From Chaetomium olivaceum (Eukaryota > Ascomycota > Sordariomycetes > Sordariales > Chaetomiaceae): a stretch of 64,000 nucleotides of DNA. The notes under the pieces are model-generated. The model was given only the letters and a program-made list of their open reading frames with translations, searched no databases and had not been told where the DNA came from. Of the stretch, positions 19,551 to 32,641 are shown in pieces (position 1 is the stretch's first letter; each line of letters starts with the position of its first letter). Position numbers and translations under genes: made by a program. The stretch is taken from NCBI GenBank assembly GCA_039881045.1, contig JAYWVB010000030.1:1-64000 (forward strand), written 5' to 3'.

Positions 19551-22500
19551 TCATCCCTCCACAGAAGCCACAATGTCACCCTTGACATAGGATTGGAAAA
19601 CAATATCCAGGTCCATCTCGTCAACAGATGCCAGATACGCGGCCACCAGCACGTTCAATCCCTCGGACACGGCCATCTCAATCCACTCCCCTAGCTGGAC
19701 CTTCTTGTACTCGACTGCGTCCTCCTTTTCGAGGTACTCCTTCAGCACGTCGATGGGAATCACAACGTCGCCACTGTGATGTAGGAACTTCATAGACCCC
19801 TCAGGCTCCTGGTTCCCCCCGTCCCGTCCCTTGATCACGGTGTTGACCACTCCGTCAGCCACAGCCTGGACTCCCACAAAGTCCAACGCGCCTCTCCAGC
19901 GGGCCGACACCGGCACTGCCCGAAGACTTTTAGCGTACCGCATCACCGAAGACATGACGTCCATCTCGCCCGCCCCAGCGCCCGTGACGCTGCTCGGCCG
20001 GTGCACCCACGCCTTGAGCCCGAGCCGCGCAGCCGCCCGCTCGAGGAACACCTCGCTGGCCCACTTGCTTGCGACATAGTTATCCAACCAGCCCGGCGGG
20101 GGCGGGTGATCGGCGAGCGACTGCTCGCGGAAGATGTCCTGCGCTGCGGTGGCCGTCTGCGGCCTGCCGTCTTCAGCCGCCGATGAGCGGTCTGCAAGGA
20201 GTAGACGCCCTGTCGCGATGGTCGAAATGTAGTGGAAATCGACGTCGTGTTTTAGCGCGAGACGTGCCAATGCTTTGGTCGAGGCAACGTTCGCCCTGCG
20301 CAATGTTGCATATGTTTTAAGGAAGGACACATCTGCGCCGCAGTGGATCACAGCATGGGCTGCCGAGAAGAGGTGCTCATCGACGTCGTCAAGGGAGGAG
20401 AGGTCGCCAGGGTGGATGGAAACCTTGGGGTCGGACTCGAGGTCGGCCAGCTTGGTGGGGTCGCGGACTGCGATACAATACACCTTCGAGATTGCCGAGG
20501 ACGAAATGAGCTGGGCAAGCAACTCGCGCCCAATGAAGCCAGTTGCCCCGGTGAGAATGATGATTTTCCCGTCGATAGCGGGCTTGGGCCGCCTAGCGGC
20601 TTTCTCCGACGAAGGCCAAGCACCGTCGATGACGTCTTTGGTCAAAGCCGTTTCTTCCTCCCAGTCAATGGCGGCATCGGCGCTCGCGATGGTAGCGTCA
20701 TGGACTGCGGCCGCCATGGTGCCAAGAGTGCTATTCTCAAAGAGAGACATTATGGTCAGCGTGACGCCAAACTCCCGCTTGATCAGGTCCTGCAACTTGA
20801 CGAGCAACATGGAGTTGCCTCCAACATGGAAGAAGTCGGTATCCCTGTTCACCGCGTACAGAGCGAAAACATCCCCGGGGATGACGTGCTCCCAGATATG
20901 GCGCAACTGGAGCTCCTGTTCCCCCAACGGGGTAGAGCCGGTAGGCCGCTGCTCGATTGCGGCATCCCCGGCGCGGGTCGGCATCCTTTCCACCGCGCGT
21001 CTGTCCAGCTTGCCATTGAGGTTCAGGGGCATTGCCGGAATTGGCACGATGGCTGCTGGGCGCATGTATTGTGGAAGGGGTAGAGACGTGGCTAGCCTAT
21101 GGAGGAAAGCGTCCTGCTCCTGCTCTTGCGACGAGAAGTCCGGTCCAAACACGGCGTGGGCAACTAAGCTCGGGGGCTCACCCCGGGCTGTCACACAGAC
21201 GTTCGACAAGGCGCCGTTGGCGCTGCGAAGGATCGTCTGCTCGATATCTTGCATTTCGATCCGGATCCCGCGCAGCTTGATCTGCGAATCGCCATCGATA
21301 CGCCCCAGGATTTCCAGATCTCCGTTCGCAGCCAGCCGTCCTCGGTCGCCGGTGCGGTACATTCTTGTTCCCGGTGCAGAGAGATCCGGTATAAACCTCT
21401 CTGCTGTGAGAGCATCGTTGTCGAGATATCCGAGGCCCACTCCAGGGCCGCCAATAACGACCTCTCCTGGCATGCCGACGCAAACAGCCTCGAGGTTGTC
21501 GTCCAGAATATACACAGAGCGGTTGGGCATCGTATTCCCGACCGTCACTACACCCTCCAGCGGCTTCGTCAGAGCGATCTCAGCTTGGTTGCTGCCCCAG
21601 GTAACCTCAGAAGGTCCATAGCAGTTCCACAGGCGGAGATCGGGAAGCTGCAACGTTCGGAAGTCCTCGACCAGCTTTGGCGAACACTGCTCGCCGCCCG
21701 TCATTGCACGCCGCCAGCCCTTGCATTGTGTGAGCTTGGGGAAGCCATATTGGATCCAGCTGGTGTACTCGGACGGAGTGGCCCCCGTGCACGTCACACC
21801 CTCCTTGGCCATCAGGGCCGTGATTGCGACAGCGTCCCCACGCAGGGCCCGCGGCACTACGACTAAGGTGCCGCCGTGTGCAAGGGCCGCAAGAACCTGC
21901 CAGGTTGCTAGGTCGAACCCAAGCGCGCTGTGGTGCAGAACCACTTCAGGCCCATTCACGTCACATGTGTGCTCCATAAAGTTCGGGATACCGTCATGCG
22001 GGAGCATCACACCCTTGGGAACACCTGTCGAACCGCTCGTGAAATACAGAATCGCGGCTTCTCTGCTTTTGGCCATGATTGGGACATAATCTTCGTGCCC
22101 TGTGACCGGGGAAGGAAAAGGCTGCGAGACATCGATGGCTTGGGCACACCCATCTCGAATGGTTGCTAAACTGGCCTCCTGAGATGCTGTCGCGCGGTGG
22201 AAGAGGACGACGGTCGGCTTCGCGGTTGTAACCATGGCCGTTAAACGCTCGACAGGTGTGCTGACATCAAAGGGGACAAACACAGCGCCGACACGCATGG
22301 CGGCCATTGCAGAGCAGATCCAGTCGAAACCTGGCTCCTGGAAAACGGCGACGCGCGCTCCTTGGGTTACGTTGGCAGAAAGCAGTGCCCCTGCGACAGC
22401 AGCCGTTCGGTCACCAAACTGCTTGTAGTTCCACACTCGTCCTTCCTGCGTCTCTCTGATGGCAATGGTGTCGGGATGTCGCTGCACAATGTCATCTACC

Positions 22501-25500
22501 CGATGAACGATGGTTTCCGGCCAGCCAGAGACTACGGGACGGCCTGTGAAACAAGGACCACACATTAGGTTAGCTCTCATTCAGCCGAGGGGGGATTTAG
22601 GAAGCTAAGGAGGATCGAAGCCTTTCCACTTACCTCGACCAAGCTGGATGGCCGCCTCAACAGTCTTCGGCGCAAACACGGGAGCGGCCTCTAGCGCCGA
22701 GGTCGGCTTCTGCGCGAAGTATTCAAGCAGGTGCATGTACGCGTCCGCCAAAACGTCTGCATCCTGCTCAGAGTAGAGCTGCTTCTGCACGACAAACATC
22801 AGGCGGGGATCGCTGTTGGGATTCTCCATGATGTCCAAGCTGAGATCGTACGCAGACCGGCCGAAGTGGTACTCCTCGCCTTCGCCTTCCACGGCTCCCA
22901 GCATTCGCTTCTCGGCCACCCCGGCTCGGTAGTTTATGAATGCCTGGAACAAAGGGCTATGCAGCGTTGACCTCGGGACGTTGAGGCTGTTCAGAATGAG
23001 GTCGAACGGCACATGCGAGTGCGCCATGGCCCCGTATGCAGTACGGCGGGTGTCCTTGAGGGTGTCCTGGAACGTTTGGCTGCCAGACAGGCGGAACCGC
23101 AAAGGGAGGAGGTTCAGATACATCCCGACACTTGAGGCGAGGTCCCCTTCGAACCGGTTGGCGTCAGCCATGCCAATGCACAAGTCAGGCGTGCCAAGCA
23201 GTCGGAACAATGTCACCTGGAACACGGCAAGGTAGAAGTGGAATTGCGACGTCCTCCCCCCGGCACGTGGCGCGGATCCTGGAAGCTAAGGCGGCGTCGA
23301 TTTTGCGATCCACGCGGTTGTGGTCGTACCTGTGGATCGCCATCCGCGTCTTCACCGAAGAGTAGGGAAGGAGGGGGATCGCGGTAGGGCTGCCGGCTAA
23401 CTGGGTTTCCCAATAGGCAATGTCGCCGTCCATCCTGCCTTGTTGCACCTCAAGCTGTTGCTGCACTGCAAAATCTGGGTATTGGAAAGGTTTGGGCGTG
23501 AGAGGCTTGCCGGTATATAGTTTCATCAGGTCGGCCATGAAGACCTCAAGACTTGCGCCGTCCATGTTGATGTGGTGGTACCCGACAACGAGGAAGCTGT
23601 CTATCGGGCTTAATGACAGGACCATCAGGCGCATCGACTCTCCTCGTTCAATGTCGAAGACATGGTTCTTCATTGCTTCGAAGGCTGTAGAAGCCTCATG
23701 CGCCTTCTTTATCTGCTTCTTTTCGACGTGGAGAAGTGACCTCTTGAGGATGGCTTGCACTGGAAGCTGCTGGTCCCCTTCCATCACAAAGGCTGTCCGG
23801 AGAGCCTGGTGTCGTTGGCCCAGAGTTTGGACTGCGGATTCGAACTTGCTAAGGTTCAGGGAACCCCGCAACCTGACTGAGAACGTGATGTTGAACGTTG
23901 TTTGATCCTCTATATAGCGCCTCAAAAACCAGAAACGCGACTGCCCAAGAGACATGGGCGCTGTCCTTTCCAGGTCTAATTCTTGCGGATGGCTCGGCCG
24001 GGATACTAGCGGGCCCAGCAGTTGCATCTCGCCGCTCGCCGTGCTTCCCGACTTGGCGCTGTCCTCGTCCTCTAGGAAGGCCACATTTGTCTCGGACTCA
24101 AGGGTAGGAGTGGTGTTGCCGCTGGAAATGGATGTGCAATCCTCGGAGCCGTTGCTGCTTGTTTGGTCGGGCGTCGCTAACACGGACATGGTGGAGCGGC
24201 GAGTCAGAGGTACAGTTACCGGTGGACTGCTGTCATGCCCAGGCTCATCCCTCCTGCGGTCACTAGTGGCACTGCCCAGATTTGGCGTCAACGCAGCAGG
24301 CAGCTTCTCGACGGCAAAAGCAATGAGGTCTGCGATGGCCGCACCGCCTAGGATTTTGAGGACCGGCAAGTCGACCTCCATCTCCTTCTGGAACCATGAG
24401 CGAATCTCGACGGCAACTAGGGAGTCGATGCCCGTGTCTTCTGCGTTGGCGATGAGGATGTTGGCACGGTCATCGTCATTTTGTAGCTGGACCTGTAGCA
24501 TGATTTGAAGCTTCTGGAGGAAAGCATCTGTGATCACCTCCAGCGTTCCTTCTGGCGTCGTCACCTCAAGTAGCCTCGCCTTCACCGCAACCGTGGCGCC
24601 TCCCTGCGTTCTTTTCATCTCACTCGTGCCGCCCTGGGCAATGCAGTGCTGGAATCGAGGGTTATTCATCCACGGTGTTGGCTCTTCCTCTTCGATGTTG
24701 ATCACACGGAGACCTGTGACGATTTCAGGGTTGCGCCCAGAATCCGGCCGTCCTGCTAGGATGGCTTCGGCGACGCACTGATGGAAGGCTCGTTCATCCA
24801 TCCACTGAAAACCGGCGCGGCGAATGGCCGGAAACACGGTTTCGCTCGCCTCTCGCATGACGTAGCCCACGCCCATGACAGCTCCAAGATGCAGGACTGA
24901 AGCTGCAAGACCCTTCCGCCGCCGCTCAAAAGTCTTGGCCGTCATGTACATATTGGCGGCGCTATAATTAGACTGCCCTCGGTTCCCAGAGGCCGAGGCC
25001 AACGAGGAGAAGAAGACGAAGAAGTCAAGGCTGTTTTCCTGGAATATGCGGTCGAGATGGAGGGTGCCGAGCACCTTGGGCCGCACCACCTTGTTCATGG
25101 TCTCGAGAGACATCTCTGAAAAAGGGACATCCTCTAGGACCATGGCGCCGTGCATGATCCCCGCAATTGGTGGGAAGGAGCGACGGATCTGGCCAACGAG
25201 AGCTTCCACGGCGGCCGGGTCGGTAATGTCACTGTCTCTGTCAGCATTTTCCTTTTCCTTACTCATGAGGACTTTGGGGATGGGGGTGATTGACTCACTT
25301 TGCAAAGACCTGTACCTTCACTCCGCTCGCGGTGCACTGATCCAACCATCTGTGGTCAATGTTAGGGCGTCGACTCGTCAATACGACATTTCTGGCCCCG
25401 TGCGATGCCATCCAGTCAACCAAAGACTGTCCCAGATCGCTCGTCAAGCCGAACAAAACATAAGTCTTGTTGCTGTCAAATCGAATCAAGCTGTCAACTG

Positions 25501-28500
25501 ACTCCAGTCGCACGAGGACCTTATCCCCGGACCAATTCACCAATGTTGGGCCGGATACTGCAGACAAGTCGACATAGGGTGTGTTAATCAGCGTATTCGG
25601 GCTCAAGGTGAGGAAGCTCGTTTCCGGCTTGGTTTCCCGGACGTGACGGCCAACTACCTGCTGGAGCATTTGGGAAATTGTGCCTGTTGAGGCTGACAGT
25701 GGTTGGTGTAGAAGACTGAGCTCTGTCAGTGTTAGGCGCTGACAGGATGCAGGCATACAAGACGCGACGAGGGAGCCAAGACCGACGCCTTCGGTGCCAG
25801 TAGAGCAGTCCACAAAGAGTGAGACGACGGTAGGGAGAGCGGCGCGTGCGGCACGCTTTGAACTCGTCGGCGCCAGAGCCACTACAACGCAGCCGTCGGG
25901 GAGGCCGCGGTGGGCAGCGACACTTGGCACAGTGAAGACTACCTTCGTATCGCTCTCACTGGATCGCTCTAGAAGCCGCTCAGCCAAGCCGGTAGGAGGC
26001 TCATTCACGACCAGCGTACCACCGGACGGCACCGCAGAAAGGGCTTGGCAACATTGCGCTTCGATGGTTAGCAGGGCGACGAGTTGTTGCTGTTCATCCG
26101 ACATTATTTCCCCTTGTGTGCTGCTGAAGCGGACTAAGTGGTCTCCTTGTACAGACACGCGGTTGCCATTGGTACGTGAAAGTCCCAAGACCCAAGTGTC
26201 AGCATCAGGGTCTCGTCCAACGACACCATACATCTGCTCGGTGATTGGCATCAAAGTAGATGCCGTGACGTGGACCAGTGTCCCGTTGGCAGCACATTCG
26301 AGACTAGCGTCGCCGGTAGCGTCACGGATCGTGTAACCCCACTTCGCAGGGACCAGTAGGAGCGAGCATTCGTCGCTTTCTTTCTCCTGGGTGATGGACC
26401 TTTTGGTGGCGTTGTACCTGTCGTTGGCTGCCTTGATGGGAAGTAGTCGTGGGACCATGAGTTCTCCCTTCTCCTCGACGACCTCTTGTTCTACCGAATG
26501 GAGCATCCCCTGAGTAAAACTGTCTTCGCGAGTGAGTTGTAGGCGAAGCAGGGTTTCGGCCACCAACCTCGCATCGACCTTGTGAGAAACGTCGAGGTCG
26601 AGAAACTGCAGTCGAACATCTGGAGCCTCCAAGGCCAAGGTCCGCCCAAGCCCCACGCTCATGTTCATGTACGGTTGATCGGCGCGGCAACCCTGCGTGA
26701 TCCAGAGAATTGTCCTCTGGTAGTCCACCAAGCTCTGGATCCCTTTCATCGTCTCGCGGGTGAGGTTCTCAAAGACGGGCTCGTCAAGTTCAGCCAGATT
26801 TAACACGAGAGCCGTCGGGGATATGGCGAGCCCTTCCAGTTCCTGGAGCGAGGATAACCGGGTAATGTTGAAACCAAACTCCTGCGTTAGGTCGAGGAGG
26901 CTGGATATCAAAACCACGGTTGTCAAGCTCCGTCCACCAATTATGATCAACTCCTTATTCGCATGGTCAGCATTCAGTCTGTCGGGGTGCGACAACGGCT
27001 CCCGGATGACGTTGACGCGCTGGTCGACAGCCTGAGAAACAATGACGGAGAAGGGACGCGGAAGAGTGTCGACCTCTGGGGTGATCGTGTCAATGCCCGA
27101 AAAGCCGGCCCCAAGGAGAATCTCGTGCCATTTTGCCGAAGAAACACAGGGCGAGTATTGCCGACCATCGCCCGCGCCGAGCCACCATCCAGGGAGGCCA
27201 CTCATGGCAAACCCGACCCGGAGAACATCATTGCTCGTCATTTCAAGAAGAACGAGATATCCACCAGGCTTCAGTAGTCGCCGCGTTTCTTTCATGGTCT
27301 TGTCGAGGCTCCCGGTTGCGTGCAAAACTAGAGAGCCGATGATCAGGTCGTACGAGTGCTCTGCATACCCCTGTTCCATGATATCCTTCTCTATATCGAG
27401 CGCTTTGAACACCATCTTGCCGGCCATCTTGGCAAAGACCTCCTGAGCCTTCTCCATAAATCCAGTCGATATGTCGGTAAATGTATATGAGGAAAATGTC
27501 TGTCCAATGTCCCGGAAAATGGCTTTTGTTGCACCGCCCGTGCCGGCGCCAATCTCGAGGATGTCCATGTGGGGATACCGGTGTGCTATTTGTGCCACAA
27601 TCCGGGACAGAAAGGCGGTGGTCTCACGTAAACCCATTGCCTCAACGTAATACCGGTTCAGGAGGTTATCTTTGAACATGTGTTGAAGAATTTGAGTCTC
27701 CCCCCGTGCCGAAGCAGCGAGATTCTCGCCCACCGTGTGGCTCAGCTCGACCTCGATGCTCCCCGGGTGCTTGTCAAGGATGTGTGCAATATCGTCCCAG
27801 GTGTCGTTGAGCCAAGCTGTCCTGGCAAAACGCTGCCGCCCATTGGCGGTCTGGTGAAGAACGTGATCAGCAAACTCAAAGAGGGTCTTGTGGTGCCACT
27901 CCAATCCCCCGCGTTGGCTGGGCGGGATCTCCTGAGTCAACCTTTTCAAGTAGTAAATGGACATTCTCTCCAAGTCACTACCAAGCTCGAAGTCCTGCGG
28001 CGTGGCACGATTGTTGGCTGCCAGGAGACCGCTTGGAATGCTGGGGCCCCAGACATGCTCCCTAAAAAGCTGTCTATCAGCATGGCTGGTGCGCTCGGCA
28101 AGGGGCAAGACCCGGACACCGTGGACCTGAATCAAGGGTGTGCGCCCGTCACGGCTATAGACGTCAACGTCTCCTCCGATCATGTTGGTGACCAGGGGGT
28201 TCTCCGTCAAGACGGACTCAAGGGGCAGCAGCACTCCCTGGACCAAGTCTTGTTTGCACAGCGACGTGTTGATTTTCAGAGTGGAAATACCCGTCGGCAC
28301 GTGGAGCTGGTCGAGACTCCCATCGTCCGGGTGCCAGTAAGCCAAGAAGATTGCCTGCAAAGCCGAGTCCAGCAAGGCCGGGTGGACTAGAAGAGCGTCA
28401 GCGGCGAGCTTGTGACCTGGAACTCGCACGTTGGCCGAGCCGTAGTTGATCTTTCTCTTCATCCCCGACAGAGCGCGGAAGTCGTTGGCGTACTCGTACC

Positions 28501-31500
28501 CCAGTTTCCCGAGTGACGAGTAAAATTCCTCCTCCTGAATCTCGGCCATATTGACTGGCTCGGGGCTCGCTGCGGTAAAAGACGAGGCGACGCATCCAAG
28601 TCTACGGCTAGTGTGACTAGAATGCGGCCGGTCGCGAGACGAGAGAGTACATCGGCGTCAGCTCCTAGAGCTGCGTAGAAGCCGAAATTGGCTGTGACGT
28701 GGTTCTGGCTCCGCTTAGATATGCCAGAGAGGACAAAGAGCGTCTCGACACCGGCTTGCTCGGTGTTATCGTCAAAAACCAAGGCCTTTCCCAAATCAAA
28801 GTCTTGGATCTCCACGGCGTCAACGCCCCGGCCGTCGGCTACGAATGCGCAAGACTCGACGGCAGTAGACAGATAGGCGGCAGCCGGGTATACCTTTTGG
28901 CCTTGAAGCTGGTGGCCACTGATCCAGGGAAGCTCGCTTGGGCGGAGGATGTTGCGCCATCGCATTTCGTCACCTAACCCATCTGCAATTCTTCGCCCCA
29001 GCAGTGGGTTGAATGCACCCTTGCGGTTGCGTAGTGCCCGAGAGATTCTCGAGTCATGCCAGTACACTCTGTCATGATCCCACTTGTATGTCGGGAGATT
29101 TGGGACGAGGCGTCTGAACGGCCCGGATTGCCCTGCGAGAAGTGAGTCGTACTGGGAGAAGTTGACGACGGGTCCGCTGAATCGACTCCACACAGAGCCC
29201 AGCGTGGCAGACAAGGCGCCGATGTCGTTGGAACCGCGGGACAGCGTCCCGACGTATGGCGGCCGAGGCAGCTTGTTCTCATCATACAAAGCCGCGAGGG
29301 TCTCTGATGCAGGGCCCTTCAGTGCGGCATGAGGGCCCACCTCGATGACAAGGTTGAACGGTCCATCCTCGCTCATACGGACTGCCGTCTCGAGTGCCTG
29401 GGTAAAGAGAACAGGTCGTAGCATGTTTTCCTTCCAGTACTCCCCCTTCAAAGTTTCAAGGTCTGTAACCGACATTCCCATGCTGGAACCTGGGTAGACG
29501 CTTGAATACCAGATACACTTGCTGCTCGGCTCCTGCGGCTCGATATTGCAGGCGTGTAGCGCCTGCAAGTATGGAGCTGAGCAGACGTCCATATGGTGCG
29601 AGTGGTATGCCTTGTCCACCTTGAGAGGTCGGGCAAACTTCTTCTCATCCCCCAAAACCTCCTTTGCCTCTCGGACTGCCTCAGCATCGCCGGATAGTGT
29701 GACACTGGACGGAGAGTTACAAGCGGCCACGCAGAGACGGCCGGAAAACACGTCCAAGCTGCACAGGTCAGTGGCATCATCAAACGTCGTTCCGACAGCC
29801 ATCATGGCCCCCTCCCTCTTGACGTGCTCCTCAACGCACAGCCCGCGGTAGTAGGCGATCTTGATTGCGTCCTCGGCATTGATCATGCTCGCAGCGTAGG
29901 CTGCCGCAATCTCACCCGAGGAGTGGCCCACAACAGCCGCGAACCGAATGTCTGCTGCGTGGAGGAGGTCGACCAAAACAATCTGAATAGCAGTGCATAG
30001 AGGTTGGGCAATGCGCGCTTCACCAAGGCGCGAAGATGCTCCCTCAGCTAGCAGTTCGTCAATAAGTGACCACGAAGGCCGATCAGCCCCGGGGAGCATA
30101 CGCAAGGCGTTCTCCAAGGACTGGATACGGCTGCGCACAAACTCCGAGGTCTGAATTAGCTCGCGACCCATTCCAGCCCATTGCGCACCTTGGCCGGTGA
30201 AAATGCCGAGGACCCGAGGCGAAGCGCTCACCGGTCGGGTGCCAACGCTGGTGCCGGATGATCCAGTCCCATTCTCTTTGTGGCGGGCCTGGGTAAGGTA
30301 TTCTTCAATCTGGGAGACGAGGTGCAGGGCGGACGGGGCGGCAGAGAATGCTGCTCTCAGCGCGAGTGCTGATCGCCTCGCATGCAGCGTGTAAGCGAGA
30401 TCACCAACGGACATGTCGGGTTGGCCGCGCAGGTGCGTTGCATAAGCCTCTAGCATGCCCTCGAGGGCTGTCTCTGAACCCGCAGAAAAGACGAATGGAG
30501 TGAATGTGGCAGGACCACAGGTGTCCGTTGTCTCGTGAGAGGGCTCAAAGTTCTCAAGGATGACGTGGGCATTTGCGCCGCCAAAGCCGAAGCTGTTGAC
30601 ACTTGCCCGCCGGACTGTGGTAACCTTTGGCCATGGCTTCGCTTTGGTGGCTATTTCCAGGCCGTTGTAAAACGGGGCCACCTTGGGGCTTAGCCGCTCA
30701 AACAACATGTTGGGCGGAATTGTGGCGTTCTGTATGGCCAGCGAGGCCTTGAGCAGTCCAGCGAGGCCGGCTGTCCCTTCGGTATGGCCGATGACCGTCT
30801 TGATCGATCCGACGTAAAGATTGTCTGTCTGCCTCTGTCTGTTGTTACGGCCCTCGCTTCCGTATCCGAGGAAAGCTCGACTGATCCCTTCGGCTTCCTA
30901 TCGAAGAATCAGACAAGGTTAGTGCAGACTCGTCTCGGCACACCAACTGCCTGCCGAACTTACACGACAGTCGCCAGCCTCAGTGCCTGTACCATGAGCT
31001 TCGAAGAACTGGCAGCGCTCTGATTCTTTTGCCAAGTCAAGTCCGGCCTTTCTATAGGTACGGGTGATTAGGTCGGCTTGCGCAAGCTCATTGGGCATTG
31101 TGAGCCCCTTGGTGCGACCGTCCGAGTTGATGGCAGACTCCCGAATAACGGACTCAATGTGATCACCGTCCCGGATTGCATCGCTGAGACGCTTCAGAAT
31201 GATGGCCGCGACTCCTTCGCCCCTGGCATAGCCGTCCGCTTTCTCATCCCACATTCGAGATCGACCGCTGGGTGATAGCATTTTGAGTTTGGACTCGCCA
31301 ATATAGAGTTCGGGACCGAGAATGATGTTGGAGCCCGCTGCGACGACGAGGTTCGAGTCACCGCTACGCAACAGCTGTACCGCTTGATGGACGGCAAAAA
31401 GGCTAGAGGAGCAAGCCGTGTCAATCGTCATCGACGGACCATGCCAGTCAAAGAAATAAGAAATGCGGTTGGAGATGAGGCTTCTAGCCGTCCCAGTAGC

Positions 31501-31962
31501 CATGTAGGCTGGCATGGCGTCAATGTCCCGCTGAATGTGTTCGCTGAAGTCTCCGCACATGAGACCAACGTAGACTCCAGTTTGGGACTTTGCAAGGGCC
31601 TCGATCGACTGTCCGCCAGCCTCCAGCGACTCGTACACCACCTCAAGGAGAATTCGATGTTGGGGATCGATCGAGTGGGCCTCGACGGGTTTGATGTTGA
31701 AAAAGGCCGCATCGAACAGTCGGGGATCCTCTTCCAGAAAGTAACTCTTGGTGACGTTGCTGGTTCCATGGTGGGCACTATCTGGGTGGAAGAAGGCGTC
31801 TGCGTTGAAGCGGCCGGTCGGTATCTTGGAGAGCAAGTCTTTGGGTTCGCGGAGGAAATCCCAGAGCTTGGAAGGGTTGTCGAGCGAGCCTGGGAACCGA
31901 CAAGCACTTCCGATGATTGCGATGGGCTCATTGATGAACCGCTCTTCAGAGGATTGCCGCAT
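19551..31962 (-). CDS. Highly reducing PKS-NRPS hybrid, cytochalasan type (two frameshifts)
   Basis: About 4,060 residues, starting MRQSSEERF at 31962. Clean introns: 30898-30963, 25232-25298 and 22544-22633. Domains with approximate residues: KS (DTACSSS; EAHGTGT; IGHTEG); AT (GHSSGE, 657); DH (His...Gly...Pro, 994); C-methyltransferase (LEIGAGTGGAT, 1443); degenerate ER; KR (GLTSDLG, 2145); ACP (GIDSL, 2469); C (HHINMDG, 2752); A (YFTSGSTG, 3236; NCYGPSE, 3373); PCP (GGNSM, 3641); reductase (GATGFIG, 3730; Tyr-x3-Lys in YVASKW, 3888). The intact Tyr-x3-Lys points to NADPH-dependent release as an amino aldehyde, not the Dieckmann release of tetramate synthases. Without a working ER it needs the separate enoyl reductase. 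Frames shift in the late DH region (about 28556-28600, one base missing) and in the C domain (G run at 23256-23261, one base extra). As written the protein is interrupted. Confidence 0.92.
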
Positions 31963-32164
31963 TGTGACTGAGATTCTTTTGGCGCCAAGTAGGTATGGAT
32001 AGAAGCTCGAATAACAGAAGGGGGGCAATTGGCGGATTCTGTCGCGAGAGTTGAGCTCTGGTGACAACGTAACACGCGAAGCCAAAGAAACCCCAGGGCT
32101 TGCCGTACGTTCGAGATCACTCAGGGCTGCATGTTGAATAGTTTTAACAAATACCGAGGAGTGT

Positions 32165-32251
32165 TTGATTCGGACAGTAGTTGATACGTAACAGGAATAA
32201 GTCAACCCATAGTTACTGCCAGGGCGGGCTCGATGATTCAACTGTCCGAAT
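32165..32251. promoter_or_regulatory. Inverted repeat upstream of the PKS-NRPS
   Basis: GATTCGGACAGTAGTTGA at 32167-32184 is mirrored by TTCAACTGTCCGAAT at 32237-32251, about 50 bp apart. It is placed 200-290 bp before the PKS-NRPS start. Each arm has a CGG triplet of the kind bound by Zn(II)2Cys6 factors. Confidence 0.45.
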
Positions 32252-32641
32252 AGCGGGAAACTATACGAGTTTGTTTAGGTTTCAAACCCGAGACATTCGG
32301 CTCTCCGCCTTTCGGTTAGGAAACCCCGGCCTCGGCGCAGGTATTAGCGCATCGCGGTGGTCATGCCGAAGCGACCTCTGGAAACGGCATAGGCTCCTAG
32401 GTTTCGGAAAGTTCCTGTTTGTGCTGAGCACATGGTTGCGGTTGGTCCAGGACCGAATTGCTTTTTCGTCTGTCAAAATATCCGACTCGGACCTGGAACT
32501 AGCACGATGGCAAGTTGTCGCCAGTGTAAACTAGTGTTGTAAATTCACAGCCATCTACTTGGTAATTATGCTCGCCAGCGGCAGAGTAATGCTCTCATGG
32601 TATGAGTGGGATTAATTCCTTGCTGCAAACGAGGACTGTCC

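Noticed and set aside
19551..20580. Release domain as a Dieckmann cyclase making a tetramic acid
   Set aside because: The reductase Tyr-x3-Lys (YVASK) and GATGFIG are intact, which favours reductive release; Dieckmann-type domains usually lose the Tyr.
20275..21621. A 448-residue open frame on the plus strand
   Set aside because: It is antisense to the adenylation, carrier and reductase regions of the PKS-NRPS, with no domain of its own.
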